Below are positions 1 to 8,911 of a stretch of DNA of 64,000 bases, piece after piece. Source of the DNA: Chryseobacterium ureilyticum (lineage in GTDB: Bacteria; Bacteroidota; Bacteroidia; Flavobacteriales; Weeksellaceae). The number at the start of each line of letters is the position of its first letter. The stretch's first letter is position 1. The stretch is from assembly GCF_900156735.1 (NCBI RefSeq), contig NZ_FTOL01000004.1, positions 186,001 to 250,000 of the forward strand, written 5' to 3'. Made by a program: the position numbers and the translations under genes. The notes below the pieces were generated by a model. The model made no database searches. It saw nothing but the letters and a program-made list of their open reading frames with translations, and had not been told where the DNA came from.

Positions 1-234
1 TTTTTTAAAAGCAAGTTCAAAAAATGAATGAAGCTTAGGATCATTTTGATCATAAAGAAGCTTTAAAATCTTATTCCGATAGTCAATTTGCTTCGTTGTT
101 GTATAAATTTTAATTAGACTGTCAACATTTTCAGGACTGACATCTTTACTTTCAAGACTAAACAAAGCATTTCTAAAGTCTGGATGTTTCTCTTTTGCGT
201 TTTCGTCTGATAAAATTTCCGGAAATTGGCTCAT
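1..234 (-). CDS. Hypothetical protein, 3' part cut by window edge
   Basis: An open frame on the minus strand starts with ATG at 234 and runs without a stop to base 1, giving 78 residues. It begins MSQFPEILSDENAKEKH and is rich in charged residues, with no signal peptide or membrane segment. I do not recognise a family. It is divergent from the SnoaL-like gene at 496. The start is the first ATG in the frame and the region before it is non-coding. The C-terminus lies outside the window. Confidence 0.6.
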   Translation of the reverse strand, partial: MSQFPEILSDENAKEKHPDFRNALFSLESKDVSPENVDSLIKIYTTTKQIDYRNKILKLLYDQNDPKLHSFFELAFKK

Positions 235-495
235 ATCCTGATTACTATTAGTGTTGGTTGTTTTCTTGATGCAATTTGGGGAAATAATTTAAAAACAACC
301 TTACAAAAGCTTATAATTTTAGGTTTCAGCTAAAGCTCATTCCTATTGATTTGGATGTACACATGTAAAGATTTCTTACAACAGACATAAACCTATAAGG
401 CTTTTACAATAAATATTTTCTCAGAAAACTGTTTACAAATGTTATCGTTTTTTCCTAAAACATGAATGTAATTTTGTCCTTATAATAATAAACCT
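235..495. other. Divergent intergenic region, partial gene / SnoaL-like gene
   Basis: This 261 bp AT-rich gap separates two divergent genes. A TAATTTTG box at 469-476 matches the Bacteroidota -7 element (TAnnTTTG) and lies 20 bp before the ATG at 496, so it is the likely promoter of that gene. No clear TTG is present at the usual -33 distance. No other gene or repeat was seen. Confidence 0.5.
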
Positions 496-879
496 ATGAA
501 ACATTTTATCCAACAGCTTTTCCGTGATGTATTAGAAAATCCTGTATTTGACCAGTTATTGATAGAAAAGTATTTCTCAAAAGAATACCTTCAATTGGTA
601 GATCACCAACAGTTAAATTATGAAGAGTTTATTTTACATATAAAAAAGCTCAAAGAAAAGGTCGCTAAACAAAATATAGAAATCCTCAGCTATGCTGAAA
701 ACAAAAATATTATTTTCACTAAACATATTGCAAAATCAGTTTTAAAAGATGGCAGTATTGTTCGCCATAAAGTATTGGCAGAGTTTACCATTGAAGATGA
801 GAAGGTTATAAAATGTGATGAATTAACCTTATTGATTGAAGGAAATATAACAGCAAAAGACCTCGGTTCTGAAATTTAA
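496..879 (+). CDS. SnoaL-like / NTF2-fold protein
   Basis: A 127-residue cytosolic protein without signal peptide. Length and pattern fit the NTF2/SnoaL-like fold: an N-terminal helix, a YFS-x-EYLQLVD segment typical of the second helix, then alternating strands ending in an acidic strand (KCDELTLLIEG). Small SnoaL-like proteins of this type in Bacteroidota have no assigned reaction; they may bind a small ligand or act as an enzyme. It stands alone, with a TAATTTTG promoter element 20 bp upstream and the phytase receptor gene 120 bp downstream. The family call rests on fold pattern only and is moderate. Confidence 0.55.
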   Translation: MKHFIQQLFRDVLENPVFDQLLIEKYFSKEYLQLVDHQQLNYEEFILHIKKLKEKVAKQNIEILSYAENKNIIFTKHIAKSVLKDGSIVRHKVLAEFTIEDEKVIKCDELTLLIEGNITAKDLGSEI

Positions 880-964
880 TCTGCTATTGATGTTTTCGTT
901 CATGTATTAACAAATCTTAAAACAATGTTAATTTTTACTTCAAACCTTTTTCCAAACAGTCGTT

Positions 965-972
965 TAATTTTG
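965..972 (+). promoter_or_regulatory. Candidate -7 element (TAATTTTG) of the receptor/phytase operon
   Basis: TAATTTTG matches the Bacteroidota TAnnTTTG consensus and lies 27 bp before the GTG start at 1000. No TTG is found at the expected -33 distance, so the promoter may need an activator. Confidence 0.4.
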
Positions 973-999
973 TTAAGATTTTAATCTAATCAAAAGAAA

Positions 1000-3810
1000 G
1001 TGAAGAAAATTTTTACATCTGTTTTATTTTGTGCTTCTCTATTTTTCTATGCACAAACCGGTACTCTCTCCGGAAACATCAATGACGACACCAGAATAGC
1101 CCTGCCAGGAGCTAAAATCTCCCTGAGCCCAGGAAACATCTATACAACTTCCGATGACCACGGAAATTTTGTTTTCCTGAATGTTCCTCCCGGGAACTAC
1201 ACCATGAAAATTGATTATCTCGGCTATGGAACGCATGAATACAATGTAATTGTAGAACCTGAGAAGAACACAAGGCAAAACATTGTTTTTGATAAAAAAG
1301 AAAATAGTATTGCTGAAATTGTGGTTTCAGGAGCTACTTTAAAAAATCAGGCGAGAGCTTTGAACAAGCAGAAAAACAATTCCAATATCACCAATGTAAT
1401 TTCCTCAGACCAAATAGGACGTTTCCCCGATGCCAATATCGGAGATGCTTTGAAAAGAGTTCCGGGAGTTACCATACAAAATGATCAGGGGGAAGCGAGA
1501 AATCTTATCATCAGAGGACTTGCTCCCAACTTGAATTCTGTGACTCTGAATGGTGACAGAATTCCTTCAGCTGAAGGAGACAACCGTAATGTTCAGATGG
1601 ATCTTATTCCTTCTGACATGATTTCAACCATTGAGGTGAATAAAACTCTGACGCCGGATATGGATGCAGACGCCATCGGAGGTTCTGTAAACCTTATTAC
1701 AAGGGCTTCTCCTAACGGGCAGAGAATTTCGGCAACACTTGCAGGAGGCTATAACCCGATCCGTGAAAAGGGAAATTATACAGCCGGATTTGTCTATGGA
1801 AACCGTTTTTTAGATAAAAAACTGGGTGCTGTATTCAGTTTTTCTTATAACAACAATAATTTTGGCTCAGATAATATAGAACCTGTATGGAGCCAGGCTA
1901 ATGATGCTGCGAAAACAGTTTATATAAGTAAAATGGGCGTTCGCCATTATAACGAGCATCGTATCAGGCATAGTTTTGATTTGAATATGGATTATGAATT
2001 CAATTCCAGAAATAAAATCTATGCTTCAGCCATGTACAACTTCAGAAATGACAAAGAAAATCGTTTTGCGCTGGGATATAAAATAAAGCCTGTTTATAAT
2101 ACTGATGAATCTGAAATCACAGGCTGGAAAGGCAGTATTACAAGGCAAAACAAAGGCGGAGATGCTGATAATGATAATACCCGACTTGAAAAACAAAAGG
2201 TTCAGAATTATGCTTTAAGAGGAGAACATTTATTAGGTTCTAAAGTAGATCTTGACTGGTCTATGAATTATGCTATAGCAAGCGAAGATAAACCTCATCA
2301 GCGTTATATAGAGTTTGAAAACAGTAAAATGACTTTCTCTCCGGACCTTAGCGACCCGAGAAAACCAATAATCAATCTTCTTGCAACGGATAATTTAGGA
2401 AGCTATAAACTAAGTGATCTTTCGGATGCCAACAGTTTTACACAGGAAAAAGAATTTGGAGCTAAAGTAAATATACGTTTTCCTTTCTCTGTGATTGAAG
2501 ACCAAAAAGGAAGACTTCGTACTGGTTTCCGTATGCGTTTAAAAGAAAAGGAAAGAGATAATGATTTTTATGCTTTCGAGCCTATCAATAATATGGGAAG
2601 TCTACTCTCTGTGCCTACAGTGAATCTTGACGGAAAGAATTTCCAGGCACGAAACTATGTTCCGGGAGCATTTGTAGATCCTGCATATTTAGGAGGTCTT
2701 GATTTATTTAATTCAGGTTTATTTAAAGGAAAATCGAAGCCATCAAAATTCCTTTCCAATAATTATAGTGCAAAAGAGCAGATCTATGCAGGATATATCC
2801 GTTGGGACCAGGATTTCAATGATAAGTTATCCATGATTGTGGGAGCGAGAATTGAATCTACCACCATTGATTATACAGGAAATTATGTTTTGAATGAAAG
2901 TGACCTTGTTGGAAAAATCAACAATACCAATACCTATACAAACGTACTTCCAAATGTATCTTTTAAGTATGTTCCGGTTCAGGATCTGGTACTTCGTGCA
3001 GCATTTACAACAGCTCTTGCCCGTCCGAATTACTATTCACTGGTTCCTTATCTTAATGTAATTTCTGAAGACGAGGTTATTTCAGCAGGAAACCCGAATT
3101 TGAAAGCTACTTATGCTTATAATTTTGATTTTATGGCTGAAAAGTACTTTAAATCTGTAGGTATTCTTTCAGGAGGTATTTTTTATAAAAACTTAAAAGA
3201 CTTTATTTATACTTTCTCAAGAAGAAACTATACCGCCAATGACTTTGCCAATGATTTTGCAGGGCAATCCAACCCTATTCCGACGGGTGAAAGCAACTGG
3301 AAATTTATGCAGCAACGTAATGGAGACAATGTAGATATTTACGGATTTGAAGTAGCTTTACAAAGGCAATTGGACTTTATTCCTGGAGCTTTTTGGAAGG
3401 GACTTGGAGTTTATGTAAATTATACTTACACTCATTCTAAAGCTAAGGGAATCACCAATGAAGAAGGTATTGAGAGAACAGATGTGGGTTTCCCGGGAGC
3501 TGCTCCTCATATGTTCAACGGATCGCTTTCTTGGGAAAACAAACGTTTTTCAGCAAGGGTTTCTATGAATTACGCCTCTCATTATATTGATGAACTGGGT
3601 GGGAAATCCTTTGACGACCGTTATTACGACAAACAATTCTTCCTGGATGCGAATGCTTCCTATAAAATCACAAAACAGCTTAGAATCTTCGCAGAAGCCA
3701 ATAATCTGACGAATCAGCCGTTAAGATATTATCAGGGAATTCAAAGCAGAACTGCACAGGCAGAGTATTACAGACCAAGATTTACCCTAGGGGTAAAATT
3801 CGATTTTTAA
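1000..3810 (+). CDS. TonB-dependent receptor, phytase-linked
   Basis: A 936-residue outer-membrane receptor. It starts with GTG followed by a signal peptide (KKIFTSVLFCASLFFYAQ). A carboxypeptidase-regulatory-like beta-sandwich covers about residues 20-100. The plug follows, with the motifs DALKRVPGVTIQND, RGLAPNLNSVTLNG and DADAIGGSVNL typical of the large TonB receptor subfamily TIGR01782. The C-terminal barrel ends in the aromatic strand FTLGVKFDF. Only 1 bp separates it from the phytase gene downstream, so the two are surely co-transcribed. The likely cargo is phytate, a lower inositol phosphate or released phosphate/inositol, inferred from that partner. No SusD-type lipoprotein accompanies it. 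Confidence 0.88.
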   Translation: MKKIFTSVLFCASLFFYAQTGTLSGNINDDTRIALPGAKISLSPGNIYTTSDDHGNFVFLNVPPGNYTMKIDYLGYGTHEYNVIVEPEKNTRQNIVFDKKENSIAEIVVSGATLKNQARALNKQKNNSNITNVISSDQIGRFPDANIGDALKRVPGVTIQNDQGEARNLIIRGLAPNLNSVTLNGDRIPSAEGDNRNVQMDLIPSDMISTIEVNKTLTPDMDADAIGGSVNLITRASPNGQRISATLAGGYNPIREKGNYTAGFVYGNRFLDKKLGAVFSFSYNNNNFGSDNIEPVWSQANDAAKTVYISKMGVRHYNEHRIRHSFDLNMDYEFNSRNKIYASAMYNFRNDKENRFALGYKIKPVYNTDESEITGWKGSITRQNKGGDADNDNTRLEKQKVQNYALRGEHLLGSKVDLDWSMNYAIASEDKPHQRYIEFENSKMTFSPDLSDPRKPIINLLATDNLGSYKLSDLSDANSFTQEKEFGAKVNIRFPFSVIEDQKGRLRTGFRMRLKEKERDNDFYAFEPINNMGSLLSVPTVNLDGKNFQARNYVPGAFVDPAYLGGLDLFNSGLFKGKSKPSKFLSNNYSAKEQIYAGYIRWDQDFNDKLSMIVGARIESTTIDYTGNYVLNESDLVGKINNTNTYTNVLPNVSFKYVPVQDLVLRAAFTTALARPNYYSLVPYLNVISEDEVISAGNPNLKATYAYNFDFMAEKYFKSVGILSGGIFYKNLKDFIYTFSRRNYTANDFANDFAGQSNPIPTGESNWKFMQQRNGDNVDIYGFEVALQRQLDFIPGAFWKGLGVYVNYTYTHSKAKGITNEEGIERTDVGFPGAAPHMFNGSLSWENKRFSARVSMNYASHYIDELGGKSFDDRYYDKQFFLDANASYKITKQLRIFAEANNLTNQPLRYYQGIQSRTAQAEYYRPRFTLGVKFDF

Positions 3811-3811
3811 C

Positions 3812-4849
3812 ATGAAAAAGATAACATATTATATCACAGCACTTGCAGCTTTTCCTTTGGTGATCAGCTGTACAGGGCAGAAACAAATAGGACAAAAATT
3901 AAAACCAACCGTTATTACCGAAACAGTAGCTCATGATACCGATGATCCGGCAATATGGATCAATCCGGCAGATGCTTCCAAAAGTATTATCATCGGGACA
4001 GACAAGGATACTGATGGCGGATTGTATGCTTTTGATCTTAATGGTAAAATTATACACAAAGTTTCAGGACTTCAACGTCCTAATAATGTAGACATCGAGT
4101 ATGGTTTTACTTTAAATGGAAAGAAAACAGATATTGCAGCAGTTACAGAACGCGAAACCAATAAAGTAAAGCTTTATTCTCTTCCTGAACTGAAAGAGGT
4201 TGGGGAAATTTCTGTATTCGAAGGTGAAACAGAACGTGGACCGATGGGAGTTTCGATGTATAAAAATCCTCAGACAGGAGAAATTTTTGTCATTGCAGGA
4301 AGAAAATCAGGACCTAAAGACGGTTATCTTTGGCAATATAAGCTCTCTGAAAAAAACGGGAGCATTACAGGAGAAGTTGTTCGTAAATTTGGGAAATACA
4401 GCGGCTTAAAAGAGATTGAAAGTATTGCTGTGGACGATGAAAAAGGATATATTTATTATTCGGATGAACAGTTTGGAGTGCACCAATATTATGCAGATCC
4501 GGCAAAAGGAAATGAGGAACTTTTGGTTTTCGGACAAGGCGATTTCAAATCTGATGTGGAAGGAATTTCTATCTATCCTACTTCAGAAAATACGGGATAT
4601 ATTTTGGTTTCCAATCAGCAGAATGATACATTTAATGTTTATTTAAGGGAAAATCCGGCAAAAGGCAGAATTGCTGAAATACCGGTTTCAACGCTTGAAA
4701 GTGATGGTTCAGAAGTAACAAACGTTAATTTGGGACCAAAATTTCCTAAAGGTGTGTTTGTGGCAATGAGTAATGGCAGAGTTTTCCATTTGTATGACTG
4801 GAGGATGATTGAAGACAGAATTCAAGAGGCTTTAAAAGCTACAAAATAA
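3812..4849 (+). CDS. Beta-propeller 3-phytase lipoprotein
   Basis: A 345-residue protein with a lipoprotein signal (LAAFPLVISC, lipid anchor on Cys20) followed by a beta-propeller phytase domain. Family hallmarks are DTDDPAIWINP near residue 42, the acidic GTDKDTDGGLYAFDLNGK segment, RPNNVDIEYGF, YYSDEQFGVHQY and DVEGISIY. The acidic residues bind the calcium ions that hold phytate. Beta-propeller phytases release phosphate stepwise from myo-inositol hexakisphosphate. Length matches the single-domain family. It is translationally close to the upstream receptor, which supports a phytate-scavenging pair at the cell surface. Confidence 0.92.
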   Translation: MKKITYYITALAAFPLVISCTGQKQIGQKLKPTVITETVAHDTDDPAIWINPADASKSIIIGTDKDTDGGLYAFDLNGKIIHKVSGLQRPNNVDIEYGFTLNGKKTDIAAVTERETNKVKLYSLPELKEVGEISVFEGETERGPMGVSMYKNPQTGEIFVIAGRKSGPKDGYLWQYKLSEKNGSITGEVVRKFGKYSGLKEIESIAVDDEKGYIYYSDEQFGVHQYYADPAKGNEELLVFGQGDFKSDVEGISIYPTSENTGYILVSNQQNDTFNVYLRENPAKGRIAEIPVSTLESDGSEVTNVNLGPKFPKGVFVAMSNGRVFHLYDWRMIEDRIQEALKATK

Positions 4850-4858
4850 TATTTTTTT

Positions 4859-4984
4859 AACCATTAAGATTTAATAAGGCTTTAAGGAAAATTAAGAGGC
4901 GCTTCGCTGTAAGAAGGATGCTTATTTAAAATCGTAAGATTTTTACCTTAATTTTTCTTACTTTCTAAAACAATATTAATGGTT
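4859..4984. repeat. Imperfect palindromic intergenic element
   Basis: A decayed long inverted repeat after the phytase gene. Outer arms are AACCATTAA (4859-4867) and TTAATGGTT (4976-4984). Inner arms are TTAAGGAAAATTAAG (4882-4896) and CTTAATTTTTCTTA (4947-4960). The loop contains GGCGCTTCGCTGTAAG, reminiscent of the cores of the elements near 6.3 and 25.2 kb. It may act as a terminator; no ORF is inside. Confidence 0.55.
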
Positions 4985-5036
4985 TATTTTTTATCATACA
5001 ATAAACTCTCTCTTCTCCTCAGACTTGCATAAACTC

Positions 5037-5068
5037 TTGGATTTTCCTTTAATTAATTTGTATTTTTG
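5037..5068 (+). promoter_or_regulatory. Promoter TTG-N21-TATTTTTG
   Basis: TTG at 5037-5039 and TATTTTTG at 5061-5068 are 21 bp apart, within the range of Bacteroidota housekeeping promoters. It lies about 55 bp before the ATG at 5123. Confidence 0.5.
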
Positions 5069-5122
5069 AAGAACAGCAAAATGTTGTAACACTAATTCAT
5101 TTAAAAAATTAATTTCGATTCC

Positions 5123-5884
5123 ATGAGTGAACTGATTAAACTTTTTCCAGCTTATGAAGATGTATTCTATGACGACCTGGAAAATCACAAAAAATACTTT
5201 CTTCCAATTTGTTCTTTTAATCTCAAACTTATTGACCCTTCAAAAAATGAATGGCTTCATATTGTTTCTGTAAAGGAAATTTATGATGGCTGTGTGGGAG
5301 AAGAACGTGAAGAATATCATACTCAGTTTACTAAAGCTGATATGCTGGGGTTTGATATCATTGATGGTAAATATAAATTCGATGCAGATTGGAACTACTT
5401 CCAGACCTCTACTGAAATTAAACCAGATCAATATAATGAAGCGTTTTCTGATCTCGATATTGAATATAATATGAATGAAGCCATGTACGAGCTGAAAAAA
5501 GCTTATTACAACAAACATGGTAAACTGTATGACAAATATTCTTACAGACCCGGACTTACTGTGGATGATATTCGTAGACTTGAAAGACTTCGCCAGTTAA
5601 CCGTTGAAGATCTGGAGAAAGATGAACATTCTGATTATATGATTGAAAGGGCTAAAAATAAACTGTATGGAATATTTGAGGAGCTTAATACTGAGAAAAA
5701 CAGTCTTGAAGACAGTAATTTTGGCGGAGAAAATCTTACCAACAAACCTTATCTGAACGAAAAATTATTAGATTATATTGCTAGTATTGAAGGTTATGAT
5801 TTTCAAGAAAATGCGGCTGATCAGATTTTTTTATTCCATGATGATTCGATTAAAAAGGCAGTGATTTGCTTTGAATACACCTAA
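5123..5884 (+). CDS. Hypothetical acidic cytosolic protein
   Basis: A 253-residue protein with no signal peptide and no membrane segment. I do not recognise the family. It is acidic and rich in aromatic residues (MSELIKLFPAYEDVFYDDLE at the start), with a helical middle (VDDIRRLERLRQLTVEDLEKDEHS) and a C-terminal piece containing LDYIASIEGYDFQENAADQIFLFHDD. It is followed after 37 bp by a small Cys-rich gene on the same strand, probably in one transcript. Paired small cytosolic proteins of this kind are often immunity or accessory proteins of polymorphic toxins, but nothing here proves that. Confidence 0.65.
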   Translation: MSELIKLFPAYEDVFYDDLENHKKYFLPICSFNLKLIDPSKNEWLHIVSVKEIYDGCVGEEREEYHTQFTKADMLGFDIIDGKYKFDADWNYFQTSTEIKPDQYNEAFSDLDIEYNMNEAMYELKKAYYNKHGKLYDKYSYRPGLTVDDIRRLERLRQLTVEDLEKDEHSDYMIERAKNKLYGIFEELNTEKNSLEDSNFGGENLTNKPYLNEKLLDYIASIEGYDFQENAADQIFLFHDDSIKKAVICFEYT

Positions 5885-5921
5885 GAGCCATAAAATATTC
5901 ATTCTTCTTTAGCTTTAAAAC

Positions 5922-6203
5922 ATGTCAAAAAAATATACTGAATGTTCTTTACATGGAAAACAGGAAATAGGTCTTCTGTGTACTCATCTTGCTCATAGTT
6001 TATTAGATCGGATTCCTGTGGGTTTTCATGAGTTTGATCCGGGAGATCTTGGACGACCTGATGCCTGGTGTGATCTGTGTCATGCTGCAGAGCAGCAGAT
6101 TGAAACGGAGAAAGATGAGGAGGAATGGTTTACCAATTGTGATTATAAAATACTTTGTGTAGCATGTTGGGATGAAGCAAAAGACATGAATAGAAAAATT
6201 TAA
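5922..6203 (+). CDS. Small Cys-rich, probable zinc-binding protein
   Basis: A 93-residue cytosolic protein with paired cysteine and histidine motifs: C8-x2-H near the start (TECSLHG), CTHLAHSLL, CDLCH near residue 51 and CVACWDEAKD near the C-terminus. The spacing suggests one or two zinc sites of ribbon type. No family name is recognised. It follows the 253-residue gene by 37 bp and probably shares its transcript. Function unknown. Confidence 0.65.
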   Translation: MSKKYTECSLHGKQEIGLLCTHLAHSLLDRIPVGFHEFDPGDLGRPDAWCDLCHAAEQQIETEKDEEEWFTNCDYKILCVACWDEAKDMNRKI

Positions 6204-6222
6204 TAAAAACACTTATACTTTT

Positions 6223-6340
6223 CTTAAACGCAAAGTACAGAAAGAAAAAGAATAAAATGTTTTTTTTCGCTCGCTACGGCACTTCGTTCAGCAAATGAGA
6301 ATGAGTTTATTTTGCTGAGTGAAACGCCTTTGCGTTCTTA
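6223..6340. repeat. Dispersed palindromic element, family A (copy 1)
   Basis: The element is bounded by AACGCAAAG (6227-6235) and CTTTGCGTT (6328-6336). Its core GGCACTTCGTTCAGCA (6278-6293) recurs exactly at 25216-25231, and the left edge TTCTTAAACGCAA is also shared with that copy. It contains no ORF and sits between convergent genes. This looks like a REP- or MITE-like intergenic repeat. Confidence 0.7.
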
Positions 6341-6468
6341 TTGTAGGTACTTTTTGTCAACACTTTTGTGATCGTTAGCGTTAAAGATAAATTACAATTA
6401 TGTTTAAAGATATAATTATATGTTAAAGACTTCCTGAAACGTCCTTCTTCCAGAGGCTAGCGTCCCTT

Positions 6469-7191
6469 CTATCTATAAGTTCCAAACAGTCTATCCCAGA
6501 TTGAAGTATAAAACCCAAAATTCTTTGTTTCATCTCTATGGTGGTAATTATGGAATCTGGTAGTCCCGATAAAGAAACGATCAAACTGTGCAGGGAAAAA
6601 TTCTCTGTTCAAATGTCCGATGGTTCCCCAAATAAGATTGATCAACAAGTAAATAGAAATAGAGACCACAGAAAAGTCATAGCACATCAATAAAACCAGC
6701 ATCATTACTCCAAAACCGATCGTTTCAAAGGGATGTAATACAAAAAGACTTAGGTAATTGGTACTTACATGTTCATGATGCTTTCCATGCAACAGTTTAT
6801 ATACAAAAGGTAAATGGGAAGCATAGTGAAAGAAATACATCAAAAGATCCATTAAAAGTAATAATGCGACAACTTCCAATATAATAATGCCTGGCGAAAG
6901 GCTATTGCTCACTTCGATCCATCCATTTTTCCATAAAAAAACACCGATCAGCATGACCAGACTGTTACAGGCAACTGTAAGAAGACTTATATAAAAATCA
7001 GATTTTGTTAAGGGATGGTCTTTCTCCTGTAATGGATTTTTCCGGCAGGTTTTATCAATAAAAAGGTACAATCCAATTGAAAATAAGTATAGAATAACAT
7101 TAATGACCAGACTGAAAATGATCCATTGTGACCATGAAAACTGCCAAAACAGATCTAAATAACCGGAAAGTTCAGTCTCATTATGATTCAT
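6469..7191 (-). CDS. Sterol desaturase / fatty acid hydroxylase family protein
   Basis: A 240-residue membrane di-iron enzyme. Four or five hydrophobic segments lie at about 22-45, 68-88, 100-120, 155-170 and 176-192. The histidine clusters that ligate the two irons are all present: HYASH at 122-126, HGKHH at 135-139, H193 and HNYHH at 214-218. The family hydroxylates or desaturates lipid acyl chains or sterol/carotenoid-type substrates; the substrate cannot be told from sequence. Length is slightly shorter than many relatives but no key motif is missing. It stands alone on the minus strand, 67 bp before the coiled-coil gene in genome order. Confidence 0.88.
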   Translation of the reverse strand: MNHNETELSGYLDLFWQFSWSQWIIFSLVINVILYLFSIGLYLFIDKTCRKNPLQEKDHPLTKSDFYISLLTVACNSLVMLIGVFLWKNGWIEVSNSLSPGIIILEVVALLLLMDLLMYFFHYASHLPFVYKLLHGKHHEHVSTNYLSLFVLHPFETIGFGVMMLVLLMCYDFSVVSISIYLLINLIWGTIGHLNREFFPAQFDRFFIGTTRFHNYHHRDETKNFGFYTSIWDRLFGTYR

Positions 7192-7258
7192 ATACTTTTA
7201 ACCTTTCAACTTGATGTTATAAAAGTATGAATTTCGTATTTAAAATCGGGCATTCTTA

Positions 7259-7531
7259 TTATTTCTCTCTTGCTTTTTTTCTGAGTTCCCTAAGTCTTAC
7301 GGTAACTTTTCTTTGCAAATCATTATGATATTCACGATAATTCTTAATACTTTTTTCCAGATTCCTTTTGTTGAGCAAATAATCTTTGTACAGCTCGTCA
7401 AGTTCTGAAATTTTCACTAGAATATCGGAAGTCTGAGCATCAGCTTCTTCCACAGCTCCTTGTAATAATACGCGAAAGTATTCCATACGGCTCGTCAGAT
7501 TTGTGTGCACCTTTGGTTCTATTCCTTGCAT
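7259..7531 (-). CDS. Small coiled-coil protein, hypothetical
   Basis: A 90-residue protein with no signal peptide, dominated by charged helical sequence. Residues 40-90 form a probable coiled coil ending in many basic residues (KVTVRLRELRKKAREK). No family recognised. It lies 33 bp downstream of the S41 peptidase gene on the same strand and is probably the last gene of that operon. Function unknown. Confidence 0.65.
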   Translation of the reverse strand: MQGIEPKVHTNLTSRMEYFRVLLQGAVEEADAQTSDILVKISELDELYKDYLLNKRNLEKSIKNYREYHNDLQRKVTVRLRELRKKAREK

Positions 7532-7564
7532 TGTTTTATTTTTTAAAGAAACTTAAATGAATGA

Positions 7565-8905
7565 TTATTTCTGTCCCTGAATAAAATTCAGGTCACTCTG
7601 ATACAGAATTTTTACATCTTTATTGAATCTCTCATGATCTGCCGATCTTAGGTAACCTCCATTGAGAACGGAGGAAATCAATGTTTCATTAGAATCACCT
7701 AATGGTAATAATGGGAGTTCAGCATATTCATTAACGGCAATTTGTGGTGAAATTCCGTTGCTGTATTCACCGGTACCATCGGCATTAAAAACTTTATAGA
7801 TTACTGGATGAATCTGCCATGAGATTTTTCTGGGTTTACGTTTATCTTCTACAGAAAATCCTGCCATATCTTTTCCTAAGGTTGTACTTCCGATCTGGAT
7901 AACCTGTGCATAAGGTTTTAAGTTATTAATTACTATTTCTGCTGCTGAAGCAGTGCTATTTGAAGTAAGAATATAAACTTTATTTAAACCTAAAGCATTT
8001 GCACGTAAAGCATTAAAACCAATAGCCTTGGGGTCATAAGCAATCTGTTGGGCAAACGTTCTTTTTACCTGCCCGCCGTTTTTATTTCCTTTAAATGTAA
8101 TGAATGGGGAGCTTTCCGAAATCCCTGGGGGAATCAGTGAGCAAAGTGCAGCCGCAGCAGACACAGATCCTCCATAATTATACCGAAGGTCCAAAATAAG
8201 TTCCTGTACACCAGCAGTTTTAAATTCCGCAAATTTCTGACTGAAAACAGAAGTCATCCCATCTGGAAAATCATAGACATACAAATAGCCCACTTTTTTA
8301 CCGTTTTTTTCAAATACTTTGGACAAAACAGGCTGTTCAAAGGATAAACCATAATACACTTTTATATCTTTTTCATCAGTTACAGCTTCATTTTTCCAGT
8401 TTCCTACGGTAAGGTCTAATACTGTAAGATCTTTCATTGAAGAAGTAAGAGTTTCTGCATTTGCCGCAGTGATATTTTTACCGTTGATCCTCGTAATAAT
8501 CATTCCTCTTTCCAGTCCCGCATTGAAAGCAGGTGAATTTTTAAGGACTAATTTAATAACAGCTAAAACGTTTCCATTTGTCTGCTGAATAACGGTGTAA
8601 TCAAAACCATACATGTTTCGGATAGATCGTGGATAGCTGGAAGTATCTTCGGTATTTACAATAAAGGAAAAACGATCCTGAGGAGCCAGCAAACTTTTAA
8701 AAAAATCTTTTACAGGAAGATGGTAATCCGGTTTTACAGGCATCTGATCTGCCCAATAATAATACCTCCTCATACTGTCCTGAACCCAGACATTCACAGA
8801 TTCTGTACTTCCTTCAGGGAAAACAGGGGGATTATCATCATTGTTGGTACAGGACAAGACAATGGTAATAATGGCTATACAATAAAGTGTCAAAAAGCTT
8901 TTCAT
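7565..8905 (-). CDS. S41 family C-terminal-processing peptidase, lipoprotein
   Basis: A 446-residue cell-envelope serine protease. A lipoprotein signal ends at Cys19 (IITIVLSC). A PDZ-like domain spans about 100-170, with the carboxylate loop near the YGFDYTVI segment. The catalytic domain follows with LDLRYNYGGSVSAAAAL (237-253), the nucleophile Ser320 in TSNSTASAAE, and the general base Lys345 in TTLGKDMAG. This Ser/Lys dyad is diagnostic of tail-specific proteases. Such lipoprotein S41 proteases are common in Bacteroidota and their substrates are mostly unknown. Its start lies 6 bp after the stop of the upstream lipoprotein gene, so the two are co-transcribed and may act together. Confidence 0.9.
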   Translation of the reverse strand: MKSFLTLYCIAIITIVLSCTNNDDNPPVFPEGSTESVNVWVQDSMRRYYYWADQMPVKPDYHLPVKDFFKSLLAPQDRFSFIVNTEDTSSYPRSIRNMYGFDYTVIQQTNGNVLAVIKLVLKNSPAFNAGLERGMIITRINGKNITAANAETLTSSMKDLTVLDLTVGNWKNEAVTDEKDIKVYYGLSFEQPVLSKVFEKNGKKVGYLYVYDFPDGMTSVFSQKFAEFKTAGVQELILDLRYNYGGSVSAAAALCSLIPPGISESSPFITFKGNKNGGQVKRTFAQQIAYDPKAIGFNALRANALGLNKVYILTSNSTASAAEIVINNLKPYAQVIQIGSTTLGKDMAGFSVEDKRKPRKISWQIHPVIYKVFNADGTGEYSNGISPQIAVNEYAELPLLPLGDSNETLISSVLNGGYLRSADHERFNKDVKILYQSDLNFIQGQK

Positions 8906-8911
8906 ATCTGA

